Below, piece after piece: positions 26,060 to 35,416 of a DNA stretch of 64,000 nucleotides (its first letter is position 1; the number at the start of each line of letters is the position of its first letter). The stretch is from an uncultured Pedobacter sp. Lineage in GTDB: Bacteria > Bacteroidota > Bacteroidia > Sphingobacteriales > Sphingobacteriaceae. Where the stretch lies: positions 62,001 through 126,000 of the forward strand of contig NZ_CAMLIG010000005.1 of NCBI RefSeq assembly GCF_946480185.1, given 5' to 3'. The notes under the pieces were generated by a model. It saw only the letters and a program-made list of their open reading frames with translations, had not been told where the DNA came from and did no database searches. The translations under genes were made by a program, and so were the position numbers.

Positions 26060-27654
26060 TGGGTTTATTATCAGTCCTTATATTTTTGCCTTTAGTTTTC
26101 GGAGTCGTGATTTTAGCGATGCCCAAAAGTCTGAATGCTTGGTTCAAGTATATTTCGCTTGGAGTTTCCGCGGTACAATTGGTCATTGCCAGTTACATGT
26201 ACTACCATTTTAAAACCGGAGATGCTTTTGCCGGAGTTAACCAGCTTTCGCAATACCAGTGGTTAGAAAACCTAAATTGGATACGCTTAGATGTTGGGCA
26301 ATTTGGTGTTTTACAAATCGATTATCTGTTAGGAGTTGATGGATTTTCCATCGGTTTAATTTGGCTTTCCGCCTTGGTGATGTTGGTAGCTACGCTTTCA
26401 TCTTGGGAAATCAAAACCAATTTGAAAGGCTATTTTGCCCTGTTTTTATTATTGAACACCGCAATCGTTGGGGTGTTCTGCTCTTTGGATTTATTCCTGT
26501 TTTATATCTTTTACGAACTGATGCTTTTGCCACTTTATTTTCTGATTGGCATGTGGGGCGGAGCGAGACGAGAATACGCATCCATTAAATTTTTCCTTTA
26601 CACTTTATTCGGTTCGGTATTTATGCTTTTGGTGATTGCCGGACTTTATTTGTCGGTAACAGACCCAACCACTCGAAATCATACGTTCAACATGGTTTAC
26701 GCCATGAATCCGGCAAATTATAGCAATGGCTCTATATTCAACTCGCTGTCACATACGCAAATATTCGGTTTCCCAGCCCGAACGGTTGGTTTTATCGTGG
26801 TATTTATTGCTTTCGCTATTAAAGTACCTGTTTTTCCGTTTCATACTTGGTTGCCCGATGCTCACGTAGAAGCACCAACGCCCATTTCTTTGATCCTTGC
26901 AGGGATATTGTTAAAAGTTGGCGGCTACGGAATCATCAGAATTGCTTACGGTATTTTCCCCGAAGCAGCCATGTCTTTGTCTTTTTGGATGGGATTGTTG
27001 GGCGTAATTTCTATTATTTACGGCGCAATGTGCGCTTTGGCTCAGCGAGATTTGAAACGATTGGTGGCTTACTCTTCCGTATCACACATGGGCTTTGTTT
27101 TGTTGGGGATTGCTTCCCTAACTTCCGAAGGATTAAACGGCGCAATGATGCAGATGATCTCTCACGGTTTTCTTTCAGTAATGCTGTTCTTTATTGTGGG
27201 CGTAATCTACACCCGCGTTCACGATCGAGATATTTATAATTTCAGAGGATTGGCGAATAAAATGCCGGTATTCACGGGCTTTGTAATGATTGCCTTTTTT
27301 GCTTCACTCGGTTTGCCCGGATTTTCGGCTTTCATTGCCGAAGCATTTACTTTAATCGGTGCTTTTTCGTCCCAAACTTTAAACGGTTTGCTTCCACGCT
27401 GGATGGCGATGCTTGCCGCATTGGGGATTTTGTTAGGCGCCGGTTATTTATTGTGGACTTTGCAACGGATGTTTTTCGGAAAGTTTAGGGTAAAGAAAGA
27501 AGAATGGAAACTAGCTTTAACCGATGTTAATGCGAGAGAAATTATAGTGATGGTTCCCTTGGTAGCAATGGCTTTAATTTTAGGAATAATGCCTTCCATT
27601 GCTTTTAATGTGATGAGCAGTTCGGTAAATCAGTTTTTGTTGATGTTTAAATAG
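26059..27654 (+). CDS. nuoM: NADH-quinone oxidoreductase subunit M
   Basis: An antiporter-like subunit of complex I, 531 residues and about 14 helices. Conserved blocks are FYIFYELMLLPLYFLIGMWGG (with the key Glu of TM5), KVPVFPFHTWLPDAHVEAPTP, RDLKRLVAYSSVSHMGFVLLG and MISHGFLSVMLFFIVGVIY. The ATG shares one base with the nuoL stop. Confidence 0.97.
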   Translation: MGLLSVLIFLPLVFGVVILAMPKSLNAWFKYISLGVSAVQLVIASYMYYHFKTGDAFAGVNQLSQYQWLENLNWIRLDVGQFGVLQIDYLLGVDGFSIGLIWLSALVMLVATLSSWEIKTNLKGYFALFLLLNTAIVGVFCSLDLFLFYIFYELMLLPLYFLIGMWGGARREYASIKFFLYTLFGSVFMLLVIAGLYLSVTDPTTRNHTFNMVYAMNPANYSNGSIFNSLSHTQIFGFPARTVGFIVVFIAFAIKVPVFPFHTWLPDAHVEAPTPISLILAGILLKVGGYGIIRIAYGIFPEAAMSLSFWMGLLGVISIIYGAMCALAQRDLKRLVAYSSVSHMGFVLLGIASLTSEGLNGAMMQMISHGFLSVMLFFIVGVIYTRVHDRDIYNFRGLANKMPVFTGFVMIAFFASLGLPGFSAFIAEAFTLIGAFSSQTLNGLLPRWMAMLAALGILLGAGYLLWTLQRMFFGKFRVKKEEWKLALTDVNAREIIVMVPLVAMALILGIMPSIAFNVMSSSVNQFLLMFK

Positions 27655-27714
27655 TTTTGGTCGTGATTCTTTCTTTGATATAAACTGTAGAAACAATTTG
27701 AAAAATAAAGGTCA

Positions 27715-27742
27715 CGTCATGTTGACGATAGGAAACATCTCA
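27715..27742 (+). repeat. CGTCATGTTGACGATAGG-type dispersed repeat, copy 2
   Basis: Twenty-six of 28 positions match 16826-16853. It lies in the 122-nt gap between nuoM and nuoN. Confidence 0.75.
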
Positions 27743-27776
27743 CATATAGGTATAAAGCCTCGATAGATAAAAGATA

Positions 27777-29240
27777 ATGCAAAATATTGCCCAAACCACC
27801 ACAGATATCATCAACTCGTTACCTTATTTATGTAGCGAGTGGACAATAGTGATTGGTTTTTTGGCGGTTATCCTTACGGATTTGTTTGTGAAGAACAGCA
27901 AAAAGCTCGTTGCTGGTTTGGCGATGTTAACCTTAATCATTAGCGGAGGGTTTTTGATTTACGATTTAGTAAACTTTCAAAATGCGCAACTATTGTTCAA
28001 CGGCATGTTTGTGTTTTCCAAATCGGCCATTCAGTTTAAACTGTTGATTGTTGCAGTTTCAATCTTTTCTTTGGTGTTCTTCTATCAGGATGATAGATTA
28101 ACAAAACATCCAAAAGGCACCAACGATTTAATCAGCATTTTTTTAGCGAGCATTTTAGGGATGTTCTTGCTAGTTTCTTCTGCAAACTTACTGATGCTTT
28201 ATCTTTCTATCGAGATGATTTCCTTGGCTTCCTATTTAATGGTGGCTTATAATGCTTACCAAAAAAATCAGGCAGAAGCCGGGATGAAATACGTTCTGTT
28301 TGGCACAGTAGCTTCGGCAATTATGCTTTACGGTATCAGCTTAATTTATGGCTTTACAGGAACCATCAATTTATATAGCGACGTTTTAATCAACGGCTTG
28401 TCGCAGATTGGTGTTGGAGCATCCGCTTTAGCGATTATATTGGTTTTAGCCGGAATAAGTTTTAAACTTTCTGCTGTACCTTTTCATTTCTGGACACCCG
28501 ATGCTTATCAGGTTGCACCAACTTCGGTAGTTTCCTTTTTGTCAAGTGCTCCAAAGATTGCTGTTTTTGGATTTCTTTATTACCTGTTGCCTTATTTTCA
28601 ATCCGGTGGAACATTAAGCCAGTTTATATTTTTCATCTCCGCAACCTCCATGATTTTAGGAAACGTTGCTGCAGTTTTTCAAGACGATGCCAAAAGGATG
28701 ATGGCTTACTCAGCGATTGGGCATACCGGATTTGTGCTGATGCTGTTTATAATGCCACAAGCTTTGATTTTAAATGCGGTGTTGTTTTATTTAGCGGTTT
28801 ACAGCATCGCCAACATCGGGATTTTTATGGGATTAGCCTATATCGAAAACAATTACACTATTGTTAACATATCAGGTTTCAAAGGTTTAGGTAAAGCTAT
28901 ACCCACAGTTGGTGTTTCTTTAGCGATATTGATGGTTTCCCTAACCGGAATTCCGCCAACAGCCGGCTTTATTGCGAAGTTTTTGTTATTCTCAAGTTTA
29001 ATCAGTTTTAACGGAGCTAATATTTATATCACTGCATTATTGGTGATTGCTGTATTCACTACCGTAATATCCTTATTCTATTATCTAAGAATCCCGTTGA
29101 ATTTCTTCCTTAAAAAATCTCACAATGATTTATCTATCGCAAAGAATAATAGCGCATTGGTAGCATTAGCAATTCTCCTTACATTTTTAACTTTGCTGTT
29201 TGGGATTTTTCCTAGTCTGTTGAATATATTTCTTGTTTGA
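27777..29240 (+). CDS. nuoN: NADH-quinone oxidoreductase subunit N
   Basis: The antiporter-like subunit next to NuoK and NuoM, 487 residues and about 14 helices. Motifs include LYLSIEMISLASYLMVAY (TM5 Glu), KLSAVPFHFWTPDAYQVAPTSV, DDAKRMMAYSAIGHTGFVLM and LTGIPPTAGFIAKF. Last gene of the nuo cluster. A 122-nt gap with a dispersed repeat separates it from nuoM. Confidence 0.97.
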   Translation: MQNIAQTTTDIINSLPYLCSEWTIVIGFLAVILTDLFVKNSKKLVAGLAMLTLIISGGFLIYDLVNFQNAQLLFNGMFVFSKSAIQFKLLIVAVSIFSLVFFYQDDRLTKHPKGTNDLISIFLASILGMFLLVSSANLLMLYLSIEMISLASYLMVAYNAYQKNQAEAGMKYVLFGTVASAIMLYGISLIYGFTGTINLYSDVLINGLSQIGVGASALAIILVLAGISFKLSAVPFHFWTPDAYQVAPTSVVSFLSSAPKIAVFGFLYYLLPYFQSGGTLSQFIFFISATSMILGNVAAVFQDDAKRMMAYSAIGHTGFVLMLFIMPQALILNAVLFYLAVYSIANIGIFMGLAYIENNYTIVNISGFKGLGKAIPTVGVSLAILMVSLTGIPPTAGFIAKFLLFSSLISFNGANIYITALLVIAVFTTVISLFYYLRIPLNFFLKKSHNDLSIAKNNSALVALAILLTFLTLLFGIFPSLLNIFLV

Positions 29241-29326
29241 TGTTGAGAGAAACTTACTTTCTGCAATAATTGAAGCCAGCGGCTGTTTTCTAAAACCCGA
29301 TTACTGTCAGACTGAGACCTATATAT

Positions 29327-29637
29327 AACGTGAATTTTGGATATAATTAATTGGTAATCACCCGGTGTGCAGTATGATAATGCAAATTATTTTACTTTTT
29401 ATTCAACTCAGTTTTAGCACAGACCAAAGTTCACCTTATTTTCGACATCAGAACTTTGCGGTACAGGTGAACTGAGTAAAAGTATTTCCTTTCATAGCAA
29501 AGGGCGTAGTCGAGAGTTTTTTGTTTACTTTTTTGCGGAAAAAAAGTAAATGCCATTGCCCGGCATGAGGGCAGGCAAGCTTGTGCTGAAAAGACATCAG
29601 CGGTAAAATTCGTTAGATAAGATCCGAAGTTCACGTT
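29327..29637. mobile_element. Possible MITE-like element bounded by 16-bp inverted repeats
   Basis: AACGTGAATTTTGGAT (29327-29342) and the inverse of AACGTGAACTTCGGAT (29622-29637) match at 14 of 16 positions and enclose 311 nt that include copy B of the 155-bp element. No transposase is encoded. No clear target-site duplication is visible, so mobility is inferred. Confidence 0.4.
29454..29608 (+). repeat. 155-bp dispersed element, copy B
   Basis: Same orientation as copy A (22991-23146). It shares CTTTGCGGTACAG, ATAGCAAAGGGCG, CGAGAGTTTTTT, the TTACTTTTTT-GCGG-AAAAAAAGTAA hairpin and TGCCATTGCCCGGCATGAGG. Single-base changes and short indels separate the copies. Confidence 0.85.
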
Positions 29638-29781
29638 AAATAGTATCGATATCCTAAAATCGATTAGCATAAAGATATAAGGGATTGGCTGGAAATCAAA
29701 CAACAGTCGGCCTCTTTAAAACCGTTAATTCCCCTAAGTTATTGGTTGTGAATAAAATATTTAAAAATTTCTTTCTAACTG

Positions 29782-29812
29782 TTTGATTATTAATAAGACT
29801 TTCCTATCTTTG
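29782..29812 (+). promoter_or_regulatory. Consensus Bacteroidota promoter for the rplC-led ribosomal array
   Basis: TTTG (29782-29785), exactly 19 bp, then TATCTTTG (29805-29812): a perfect fit to the -33/-7 consensus. It lies 75 nt before the rplC ATG. Confidence 0.85.
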
Positions 29813-29846
29813 CCGTCCCTTTTGGGGATATTATGTCCACCTTGAA

Positions 29847-29864
29847 CGAAGCCCTACTGCTTCG
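29847..29864 (+). promoter_or_regulatory. Leader hairpin upstream of rplC
   Basis: CGAAGC-CCTACT-GCTTCG forms a perfect 6-bp stem with a 6-nt loop inside the likely 5' leader of the ribosomal transcript, 23 nt before the rplC ATG. It could be a site for ribosomal-protein feedback; that is inference. Confidence 0.45.
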
Positions 29865-29887
29865 ATGGGTGTTAATTAAATTAAGAA

Positions 29888-30505
29888 ATGTCAGGAATTA
29901 TTGGAAAAAAAGTAGGAATGACCAGCATTTTCGACGCAGAAGGTAAAAACATACCGTGTACTGTGATTGAAGCTGGCCCTTGTGTAGTAACACAAGTGAG
30001 AACCATCGAGAATGATGGCTATGCTGCGGTGCAGTTAGCTTACGATGAGAAAAAAGAGAAGAACACTTCTGCTCCCCTAAAAGGTCATTTTGCAAAGGCT
30101 GGAACTACTCCAAAACGTAAAGTTGTGGAATTCAAGTACTTTACAGAAGAGAAAGCTTTGGGTGATGTTGTAGATGTTAATCTTTTTATAGAAGGAGACT
30201 ACGTTGATGTAGTGGGTACTTCTAAAGGTAAAGGATTTCAAGGTGTTGTGAAACGCCACGGATTTAGCGGTGTGGGTATGCAAACTCACGGTCAGCATAA
30301 CCGTTTGAGAGCTCCAGGTTCATTAGGTGCATCATCTTACCCTTCAAGAGTATTTAAGGGAATGAGAATGGCCGGCAGAACTGGTGGCGATAGAGTGAAA
30401 ATCCAGAATCTTCAAATCGTTAAAGTATTTGCAGAGCAAAATTTATTAGTAGTGAGTGGGTCAATTCCAGGAGCTAAAGGTTCGTACGTATTAATCGAGA
30501 AGTAA
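29888..30505 (+). CDS. rplC: Ribosomal protein uL3
   Basis: A 205-residue L3, an early-assembly 23S rRNA-binding protein of the large subunit. Recognised from [16 protein letters not shown], the [16 protein letters not shown] loop and the tip [18 protein letters not shown] that reaches toward the peptidyl-transferase centre. First gene of the array; it follows a consensus promoter and leader hairpin. rpsJ, its usual upstream neighbour, is absent. One nt separates it from rplD. Confidence 0.98.
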   Translation: MSGIIGKKVGMTSIFDAEGKNIPCTVIEAGPCVVTQVRTIENDGYAAVQLAYDEKKEKNTSAPLKGHFAKAGTTPKRKVVEFKYFTEEKALGDVVDVNLFIEGDYVDVVGTSKGKGFQGVVKRHGFSGVGMQTHGQHNRLRAPGSLGASSYPSRVFKGMRMAGRTGGDRVKIQNLQIVKVFAEQNLLVVSGSIPGAKGSYVLIEK

Positions 30506-30506
30506 G

Positions 30507-31136
30507 ATGGAAGTTAAAGTATTAAACGTCTCAGGTAAAGAAACAGGTGCCAAGGTGCAACTTTCTGAGGAAATCTTCGGTTTTGAGCCAAATGATCACG
30601 CTATTTATTTAGATGTAAAGCAGTATTTAGCAAATCAACGTCAAGGAACGCACAAATCAAAACAACGTAATGAAATTGCGGGTTCTACACGTAAATTATA
30701 CAAACAAAAAGGAACTGGTGGTGCAAGAGCGGGAAGCATAAAATCTCCATTATTTAATGGTGGTGGTAGAGTTTTCGGTCCGCAGCCACGTGACTACAGC
30801 TTCAAGTTGAACAAAAAACTTAAAGAAGTTGCTCGTAAATCAGCTTTAGCTTATAAAGCTAAAGATAACAGTGTTGTTGTGTTAGAAGATTTTAGCTTCG
30901 ATACCCCAAAAACTAAGAATTTTGTAAGTTTATTAAATGCGTTAAATTTTTCAGATGAGAAAACACTAGTTGTTCTTCCTGCTGGAGACCAAAACGTTTA
31001 CTTAGCAAGCAGAAACATACAAAAAGCTAAAGTTATCACTGCTGATCAGTTAAATACTTATGATGTATTAAACGCAGTAAAATTAGTATTAACTACCGGT
31101 TCGGTAAAAACATTGGAGGAGGCATTTGCCAAGTAA
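30507..31136 (+). CDS. rplD: Ribosomal protein uL4
   Basis: A 209-residue L4 that lines the polypeptide exit tunnel. The tunnel loop is seen in [17 protein letters not shown] and [12 protein letters not shown]. In E. coli, L4 represses its own operon; no such leader can be confirmed here. It lies 1 nt from both rplC and rplW. Confidence 0.98.
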   Translation: MEVKVLNVSGKETGAKVQLSEEIFGFEPNDHAIYLDVKQYLANQRQGTHKSKQRNEIAGSTRKLYKQKGTGGARAGSIKSPLFNGGGRVFGPQPRDYSFKLNKKLKEVARKSALAYKAKDNSVVVLEDFSFDTPKTKNFVSLLNALNFSDEKTLVVLPAGDQNVYLASRNIQKAKVITADQLNTYDVLNAVKLVLTTGSVKTLEEAFAK

Positions 31137-31137
31137 T

Positions 31138-31428
31138 ATGGAAATCTTAAAAAAACCTGTATTAACAGAAAAAGCTACTATGTTGACTGAAAAACTGAAC
31201 CGTTATACTTTTCAGTGTGATCACAGAGCAAACAAGTTGCAGATAACATCTGCCATTGAAGCCATGTATGGTGTAAATGTAACGTCAGTAAATACGATGG
31301 TTATCGTTGGTAAATTAAAAACTAGATCAACCAAAGCTGGCATGGTATCAGGTAGGGTTGCTAAAATCAAAAAAGCAATCATTACTTTAAAAGAAGGTGA
31401 AACTATTGACTTTTATAGCAATATTTAA
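31138..31428 (+). CDS. rplW: Ribosomal protein uL23
   Basis: A 96-residue L23, the exit-tunnel protein that docks trigger factor and SRP. Typical parts are ILKKPVLTEKATML and NKLQITSAIEAMYGV. I use the ATG at 31138, just after the rplD stop; an in-frame TTG at 31126 inside rplD is less likely. GGAGGAGG sits in the end of rplD, but its spacing is poor. Confidence 0.97.
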   Translation: MEILKKPVLTEKATMLTEKLNRYTFQCDHRANKLQITSAIEAMYGVNVTSVNTMVIVGKLKTRSTKAGMVSGRVAKIKKAIITLKEGETIDFYSNI

Positions 31429-31435
31429 TTGAATT

Positions 31436-32260
31436 ATGGGCTTAAGAAAATTTAAACCAGTAACCCCCGGAACTCGTTTCAGAGTAGGAAATGATTTCTC
31501 AGAAATCACAACCCGTACTCCAGAAAAGTCTCTTGTTGTTAAACAAAAGAAATCCGGTGGCCGTAACAATACTGGTAAAATGACTATGCGTTATCTCGGA
31601 GGGGGACACAAGCAATTGTACCGATTGATAGATTTTAAACGCGATAAAAAAGATATCCCCGCAACAGTGGCAACAGTAGAGTACGACCCAAACCGTACCG
31701 CCCATATTGCACTGTTAAACTATGCTGATGGTGAGAAAAGATATATCATCTGCCCAGAAGGTTTACAAGTTGGCGCAAAAGTAATTGCTGGCGATGATGT
31801 AGCACCTGAGTTGGGTAACACTATTCCATTAGCTAAAATTCCTTTGGGTTCCATTATTCACAATATAGAGTTAAACCCAGGAAGAGGTGGTCAAATTGCA
31901 AGAAGTGCTGGATCTTACGCTCAATTAGCGGCAAGAGACGGTAAATATGCAACCATCAAAATGCCTTCTGGCGAAACTCGTATGATTTTGGTGACTTGTA
32001 CTGCAACTATCGGTACTGTATCTAACTCTTCTCATTCAAATGAGGTATTAGGTAAAGCCGGTAGGAAACGTTGGTTAGGTCGTCGTCCAAGAGTAAGAGG
32101 TGTTGCGATGAACCCGGTAGATCACCCAATGGGTGGTGGTGAGGGTAGATCATCAGGTGGTCACCCACGCTCAAGAAAAGGCTTATTATCTAAAGGTTTC
32201 AAAACCCGTGATAAAAAGAAGAACTCAAATCGTTTAATCATAGCTAGGAGGAAGAAATAA
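31436..32260 (+). CDS. rplB: Ribosomal protein uL2
   Basis: A 274-residue L2 needed for subunit joining and peptidyl transfer. Visible are the RNA-binding core ([20 protein letters not shown]) and the C-terminal [20 protein letters not shown], which holds the conserved functional His. Two AGG codons near its end form a Shine-Dalgarno-like sequence for rpsS, whose ATG overlaps its stop. Confidence 0.98.
   Translation: MGLRKFKPVTPGTRFRVGNDFSEITTRTPEKSLVVKQKKSGGRNNTGKMTMRYLGGGHKQLYRLIDFKRDKKDIPATVATVEYDPNRTAHIALLNYADGEKRYIICPEGLQVGAKVIAGDDVAPELGNTIPLAKIPLGSIIHNIELNPGRGGQIARSAGSYAQLAARDGKYATIKMPSGETRMILVTCTATIGTVSNSSHSNEVLGKAGRKRWLGRRPRVRGVAMNPVDHPMGGGEGRSSGGHPRSRKGLLSKGFKTRDKKKNSNRLIIARRKK
32246..32251 (+). 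promoter_or_regulatory. Strong Shine-Dalgarno sequence for rpsS
   Basis: AGGAGG ends 8 nt before the rpsS ATG, inside rplB, where it encodes Arg-Arg with AGG codons although this gene otherwise mostly uses CGT and AGA. That bias hints at selection. Confidence 0.6.
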
Positions 32261-32526
32261 TGGCTCGTTCGATTAAAAAAGGACCTTATATAGATCACAA
32301 CGTGGAGAAAAAAGTCTCTACAATGAATGATGCAGGTAAAAAGACCGTAATTAAAACATGGTCTAGAAGATCAATGATTTCTCCGGATTTCGTAGGTCAC
32401 ACTTTCGCAGTACACAACGGAAACAAGTTTATTCCGGTTTATGTAACTGAAAACATGGTTGGTCACAAATTGGGAGAATTTGCTCCAACCAGAACATTTA
32501 GAGGACACGCTGATAAGAAAAGATAA
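32260..32526 (+). CDS. rpsS: Ribosomal protein uS19
   Basis: An 88-residue S19 of the small-subunit head, which partners with S13. Motifs: [18 protein letters not shown] and [23 protein letters not shown], ending [12 protein letters not shown]. It overlaps rplB by 1 nt and has an AGGAGG at ideal spacing, which most genes here lack. Confidence 0.98.
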   Translation: MARSIKKGPYIDHNVEKKVSTMNDAGKKTVIKTWSRRSMISPDFVGHTFAVHNGNKFIPVYVTENMVGHKLGEFAPTRTFRGHADKKR

Positions 32527-32532
32527 TAAGCA

Positions 32533-32895
32533 ATGGAAGCAGTAGCAAAATTAAATAATTGCCCCACTTCACCTCGTAAAATGAGACTGGTAGTTGACTT
32601 GATCAGAGGCGAAGGTGTTGAAAAGGCACTTTACATATTAAAATACACCAATAAAGAAGCAGCGATAAGAGTTGAGAAACTATTGTTATCTGCCATCAAA
32701 AATTGGGAATCAAAAAATGAGGGTCAACGCCCTGAAGACGCAAAACTATTTGTGAAAACGGTAATGGTTGATGGCGGTCGTCAATTGAAGCGTTTAAGAC
32801 CGGCACCTCAGGGTCGTGGATACAGAATACGCAAGCGTTCTAACCATGTAACTTTGGTTGTAGATAGTAAAAATGTTGAACCTCAAACTAATTAA
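32533..32895 (+). CDS. rplV: Ribosomal protein uL22
   Basis: A 120-residue L22 that binds all 23S domains; its beta-hairpin lines the exit tunnel. Recognised from [19 protein letters not shown] at the start and the hairpin [20 protein letters not shown], the site of macrolide-resistance changes in other bacteria. It lies 6 nt from rpsS and from rpsC. Confidence 0.98.
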   Translation: MEAVAKLNNCPTSPRKMRLVVDLIRGEGVEKALYILKYTNKEAAIRVEKLLLSAIKNWESKNEGQRPEDAKLFVKTVMVDGGRQLKRLRPAPQGRGYRIRKRSNHVTLVVDSKNVEPQTN

Positions 32896-32901
32896 GCAGA
32901 A

Positions 32902-33693
32902 ATGGGACAAAAAGCTAATCCAATAGGACTAAGGTTAGGAATCATCAGAGGATGGGATTCTAACTGGTACGGTGGTAATAAATACGCTGACAAATTAGTT
33001 GAGGACGAAAAAATTCGTAAATACATATCTGCTCGTATAGCAAAAGGTGGAGTTTCTAAAGTTGTTATTGAAAGAACTTTAAAGCGCATCACGGTAACTA
33101 TACACACAGCTCGTCCGGGTATTGTAATCGGTAAAGGCGGTTCAGAAGTTGATAAAATCAAAGAAGAGTTAAAGCAATTAACTAAGAAAGATGTACAAAT
33201 CAACATTTTTGAAATCAAACGTCCTGAGCTTGACGCACAATTAGTTGCAGACGGTGTTGCAAAGCAATTAGAGGCTAGAATATCCTTCCGTAGAGCAATG
33301 AAAACTTCAATCGCCGCAACCATGAGAATGGGTGCCGAAGGAATTAAAATCATGTGTTCAGGAAGATTAGGTGGAGCAGAGATGGCTCGTAGCGAACAGT
33401 ATAAAGATGGAAGAACTCCATTGCATACTTTAAGAGCTGATATAGACTATGCTTTAGGCGAAGCTTTAACTACTTATGGTAAAATAGGTATTAAGGTTTG
33501 GATTTGTAAAGGCGAAGTTTATGGTAAGAGAGATCTTTCTCCTAACATAGGTGCTAACACTGGCAAAGGTGGAAAACCAGAAGGTGGTTTCGGATCACGC
33601 GATAACCGTGGTGGTGGCGATAGAAAACCAAACAACCGTGGTGGAAACAACAGAGGTGGAGCTGGTGCAGGTGCCGGAAGAGGAAAAAGATAA
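32902..33693 (+). CDS. rpsC: Ribosomal protein uS3 with Gly/Arg/Asn-rich tail
   Basis: A 263-residue S3 of the mRNA entry site. The KH domain contains [16 protein letters not shown], and the C-terminal domain ends in [10 protein letters not shown]. Residues after about 215 form a low-complexity tail rich in Gly, Arg and Asn (repeats like NRGGG and NNRGG), longer than E. coli S3 (233) and RGG-like, so probably RNA-binding. It has 6 nt to rplV and 38 nt to rplP. Confidence 0.97.
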   Translation: MGQKANPIGLRLGIIRGWDSNWYGGNKYADKLVEDEKIRKYISARIAKGGVSKVVIERTLKRITVTIHTARPGIVIGKGGSEVDKIKEELKQLTKKDVQINIFEIKRPELDAQLVADGVAKQLEARISFRRAMKTSIAATMRMGAEGIKIMCSGRLGGAEMARSEQYKDGRTPLHTLRADIDYALGEALTTYGKIGIKVWICKGEVYGKRDLSPNIGANTGKGGKPEGGFGSRDNRGGGDRKPNNRGGNNRGGAGAGAGRGKR

Positions 33694-33731
33694 TTATAGA
33701 AACTATCGTTTAACGATTTAAAGACAAAGTA

Positions 33732-34154
33732 ATGTTACAGCCAAAAAGAACGAAGTTCAGAAAGATGCAAAAAGGCAGAATGAAAGGCTTAGCCTCTCGT
33801 GGTGCTGAGCTGTCTTTCGGTTCATTCGGAATAAAATCATTAGAAGAATGCTGGATTACCAGCCGTCAGATAGAAGCTGCCCGTATTGCCGTAACACGTT
33901 TTATGAAACGTGAAGGTCAGGTGTGGATTCGTATCTTCCCAGACAAGCCAGTTACCAAAAAACCTGCAGAGGTTCGTATGGGTAAGGGTAAGGGAGCGCC
34001 AGAATATTGGGTTGCTGTTGTAAGACCAGGACGTATCCTTTTCGAAGCAGAAGGAGTGCCTTTCGAAGTTGCTAAAGAAGCAATGCGTTTAGCAGCACAG
34101 AAATTACCAGTTCAAACAAAATTTGTAGTACGTAGAGATTACGTAGAAGCATAA
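33732..34154 (+). CDS. rplP: Ribosomal protein uL16
   Basis: A 140-residue L16 that helps place the A-site tRNA. Recognised from [19 protein letters not shown] and [20 protein letters not shown], which includes the Arg hydroxylated by RoxA in some bacteria. It is followed by a 72-nt gap before rpmC, one of the larger gaps in the array. Confidence 0.98.
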   Translation: MLQPKRTKFRKMQKGRMKGLASRGAELSFGSFGIKSLEECWITSRQIEAARIAVTRFMKREGQVWIRIFPDKPVTKKPAEVRMGKGKGAPEYWVAVVRPGRILFEAEGVPFEVAKEAMRLAAQKLPVQTKFVVRRDYVEA

Positions 34155-34226
34155 TCATCGGTTTTTAGTTTTTTTTGTTGGCCGTTACCTAACAAAGACA
34201 ACTTTAACTATTAACTAACAACAAAA

Positions 34227-34439
34227 ATGAAATACTCAGAAATCAAAGACCTGGCAAACGAAGAAATCGTAACCAGGATTCAAGAGGAGAAAGCAACTTT
34301 AACAAAGTTAAAGTTTGCTCATGCAGTTTCTGCTATAGAAAATCCTACAAGAATTAACAAAGCGAGAAAAGATATCGCTCGTTTCAATACCGAATTAACT
34401 CAGCGCAAGGCTAAGGCAGTTTCTGAAAGTAATTCATAA
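34227..34439 (+). CDS. rpmC: Ribosomal protein uL29
   Basis: A 70-residue, two-helix L29 near the exit tunnel, beside L23. Motif: LKFAHAVSAIENPTRINKARKDIARFNTEL-like helix, with the LxxLK.....QLxNPxxIxxxRRxIAR family pattern. It has 15 nt to rpsQ. Confidence 0.96.
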   Translation: MKYSEIKDLANEEIVTRIQEEKATLTKLKFAHAVSAIENPTRINKARKDIARFNTELTQRKAKAVSESNS

Positions 34440-34454
34440 TTTTTTAAAGTCGAA

Positions 34455-34709
34455 ATGGAAAGAAAATTAAGAAAAACAAGAACTGGGTTAGTGACAAGCA
34501 ACAAAATGGATAAATCCATAGTTGTAGCGGTAGAGCGTAAAGTGAAACACCCAATTTATGGTAAGTTCGTAAAAACGACTACCAAATTTATGGCTCATGA
34601 CGAGAAGAATGATTGCGGTATCGGTGATACCGTTCTGATCATGGAGACACGTCCGCTGAGTAAGAATAAGAACTGGAGATTAGTTGAAATTTTAGAAAGG
34701 GCTAAATAA
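34455..34709 (+). CDS. rpsQ: Ribosomal protein uS17
   Basis: An 84-residue S17, an OB-fold primary 16S rRNA-binding protein. Motifs: [39 protein letters not shown] and [19 protein letters not shown]. It has 1 nt to rplN. Confidence 0.98.
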   Translation: MERKLRKTRTGLVTSNKMDKSIVVAVERKVKHPIYGKFVKTTTKFMAHDEKNDCGIGDTVLIMETRPLSKNKNWRLVEILERAK

Positions 34710-34710
34710 C

Positions 34711-35079
34711 ATGGTACAACAGGAATCACGATTAAACGTAGCCGATAACTCAGGTGCTAAACAAGTTTTAGTAATTAGAGTATTAGGTGGTACCGGTAAA
34801 AGATACGCTTCAATAGGAGACAAGGTGGTTGTAACTGTAAAAAGTGCAATTCCATCAGGAAACATAAAGAAAGGTACCGTATCTAAAGCCGTAGTTGTAA
34901 GAACTAAAAAGGAAATCAGAAGAAAAGACGGTTCTTATATCCGTTTCGACGACAATGCAGCTGTTTTGTTAAACGCACAAGACGAGCCAAGAGGAACCCG
35001 TATTTTCGGCCCTGTTGCAAGAGAGTTGCGTGAAAAACAATTCATGAAAATTGTATCATTAGCACCGGAGGTTTTGTAA
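34711..35079 (+). CDS. rplN: Ribosomal protein uL14
   Basis: A 122-residue L14, exactly the usual length. It lies at the subunit interface and is the target of the silencing factor RsfS. Motifs: [34 protein letters not shown] and [15 protein letters not shown]. It has 1 nt to rplX. Confidence 0.98.
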   Translation: MVQQESRLNVADNSGAKQVLVIRVLGGTGKRYASIGDKVVVTVKSAIPSGNIKKGTVSKAVVVRTKKEIRRKDGSYIRFDDNAAVLLNAQDEPRGTRIFGPVARELREKQFMKIVSLAPEVL

Positions 35080-35080
35080 T

Positions 35081-35416
35081 ATGGAAAAGAAGAAAAACGT
35101 AAAACTAAATATCCGTAAAGGAGACTTAGTTAAAGTGATAGCAGGAGACTCAAAAGGAACGCAAGGCAAAGTATTAGAAGTAATTACTAAAACTAGTCGT
35201 GTTTTGGTTGAAGGAACCAACATGGTTTCTAAACATACCAAACCAAATGCAGCCAACCCTAACGGTGGTATCATTAAAATGGAAGCCCCACTTCATATTT
35301 CTAACGTAATGTTAGTTGACCCTAAAACAGGAGCAGCTACACGTATCAGTAAGAAAAGAAACGAAGATGGGAAGTTAATTAGAATAGCTAAAAAATCTGG
35401 GGAGGAAATTAAGTAA
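35081..35416 (+). CDS. rplX: Ribosomal protein uL24
   Basis: A 111-residue L24, a KOW-domain assembly initiator of the large subunit. Visible are [21 protein letters not shown] (KOW) and [20 protein letters not shown]. Its stop overlaps the rplE ATG by 1 nt. Confidence 0.98.
   Translation: MEKKKNVKLNIRKGDLVKVIAGDSKGTQGKVLEVITKTSRVLVEGTNMVSKHTKPNAANPNGGIIKMEAPLHISNVMLVDPKTGAATRISKKRNEDGKLIRIAKKSGEEIK

Larger units (their letters stand above)
29241..29781. other. Intergenic region between nuoN and rplC
   Basis: About 540 nt without a supported gene. It contains a 16-bp inverted repeat (29327-29342 and 29622-29637) flanking copy B of the 155-bp element, then AT-rich DNA leading into the rplC promoter. 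Short frames here are by-products of the repeat. Confidence 0.7.

Noticed and set aside
29431..29703. Minus-strand frame across the 155-bp element
   Set aside because: It is produced by the repeat; copy A shows no matching intact frame.
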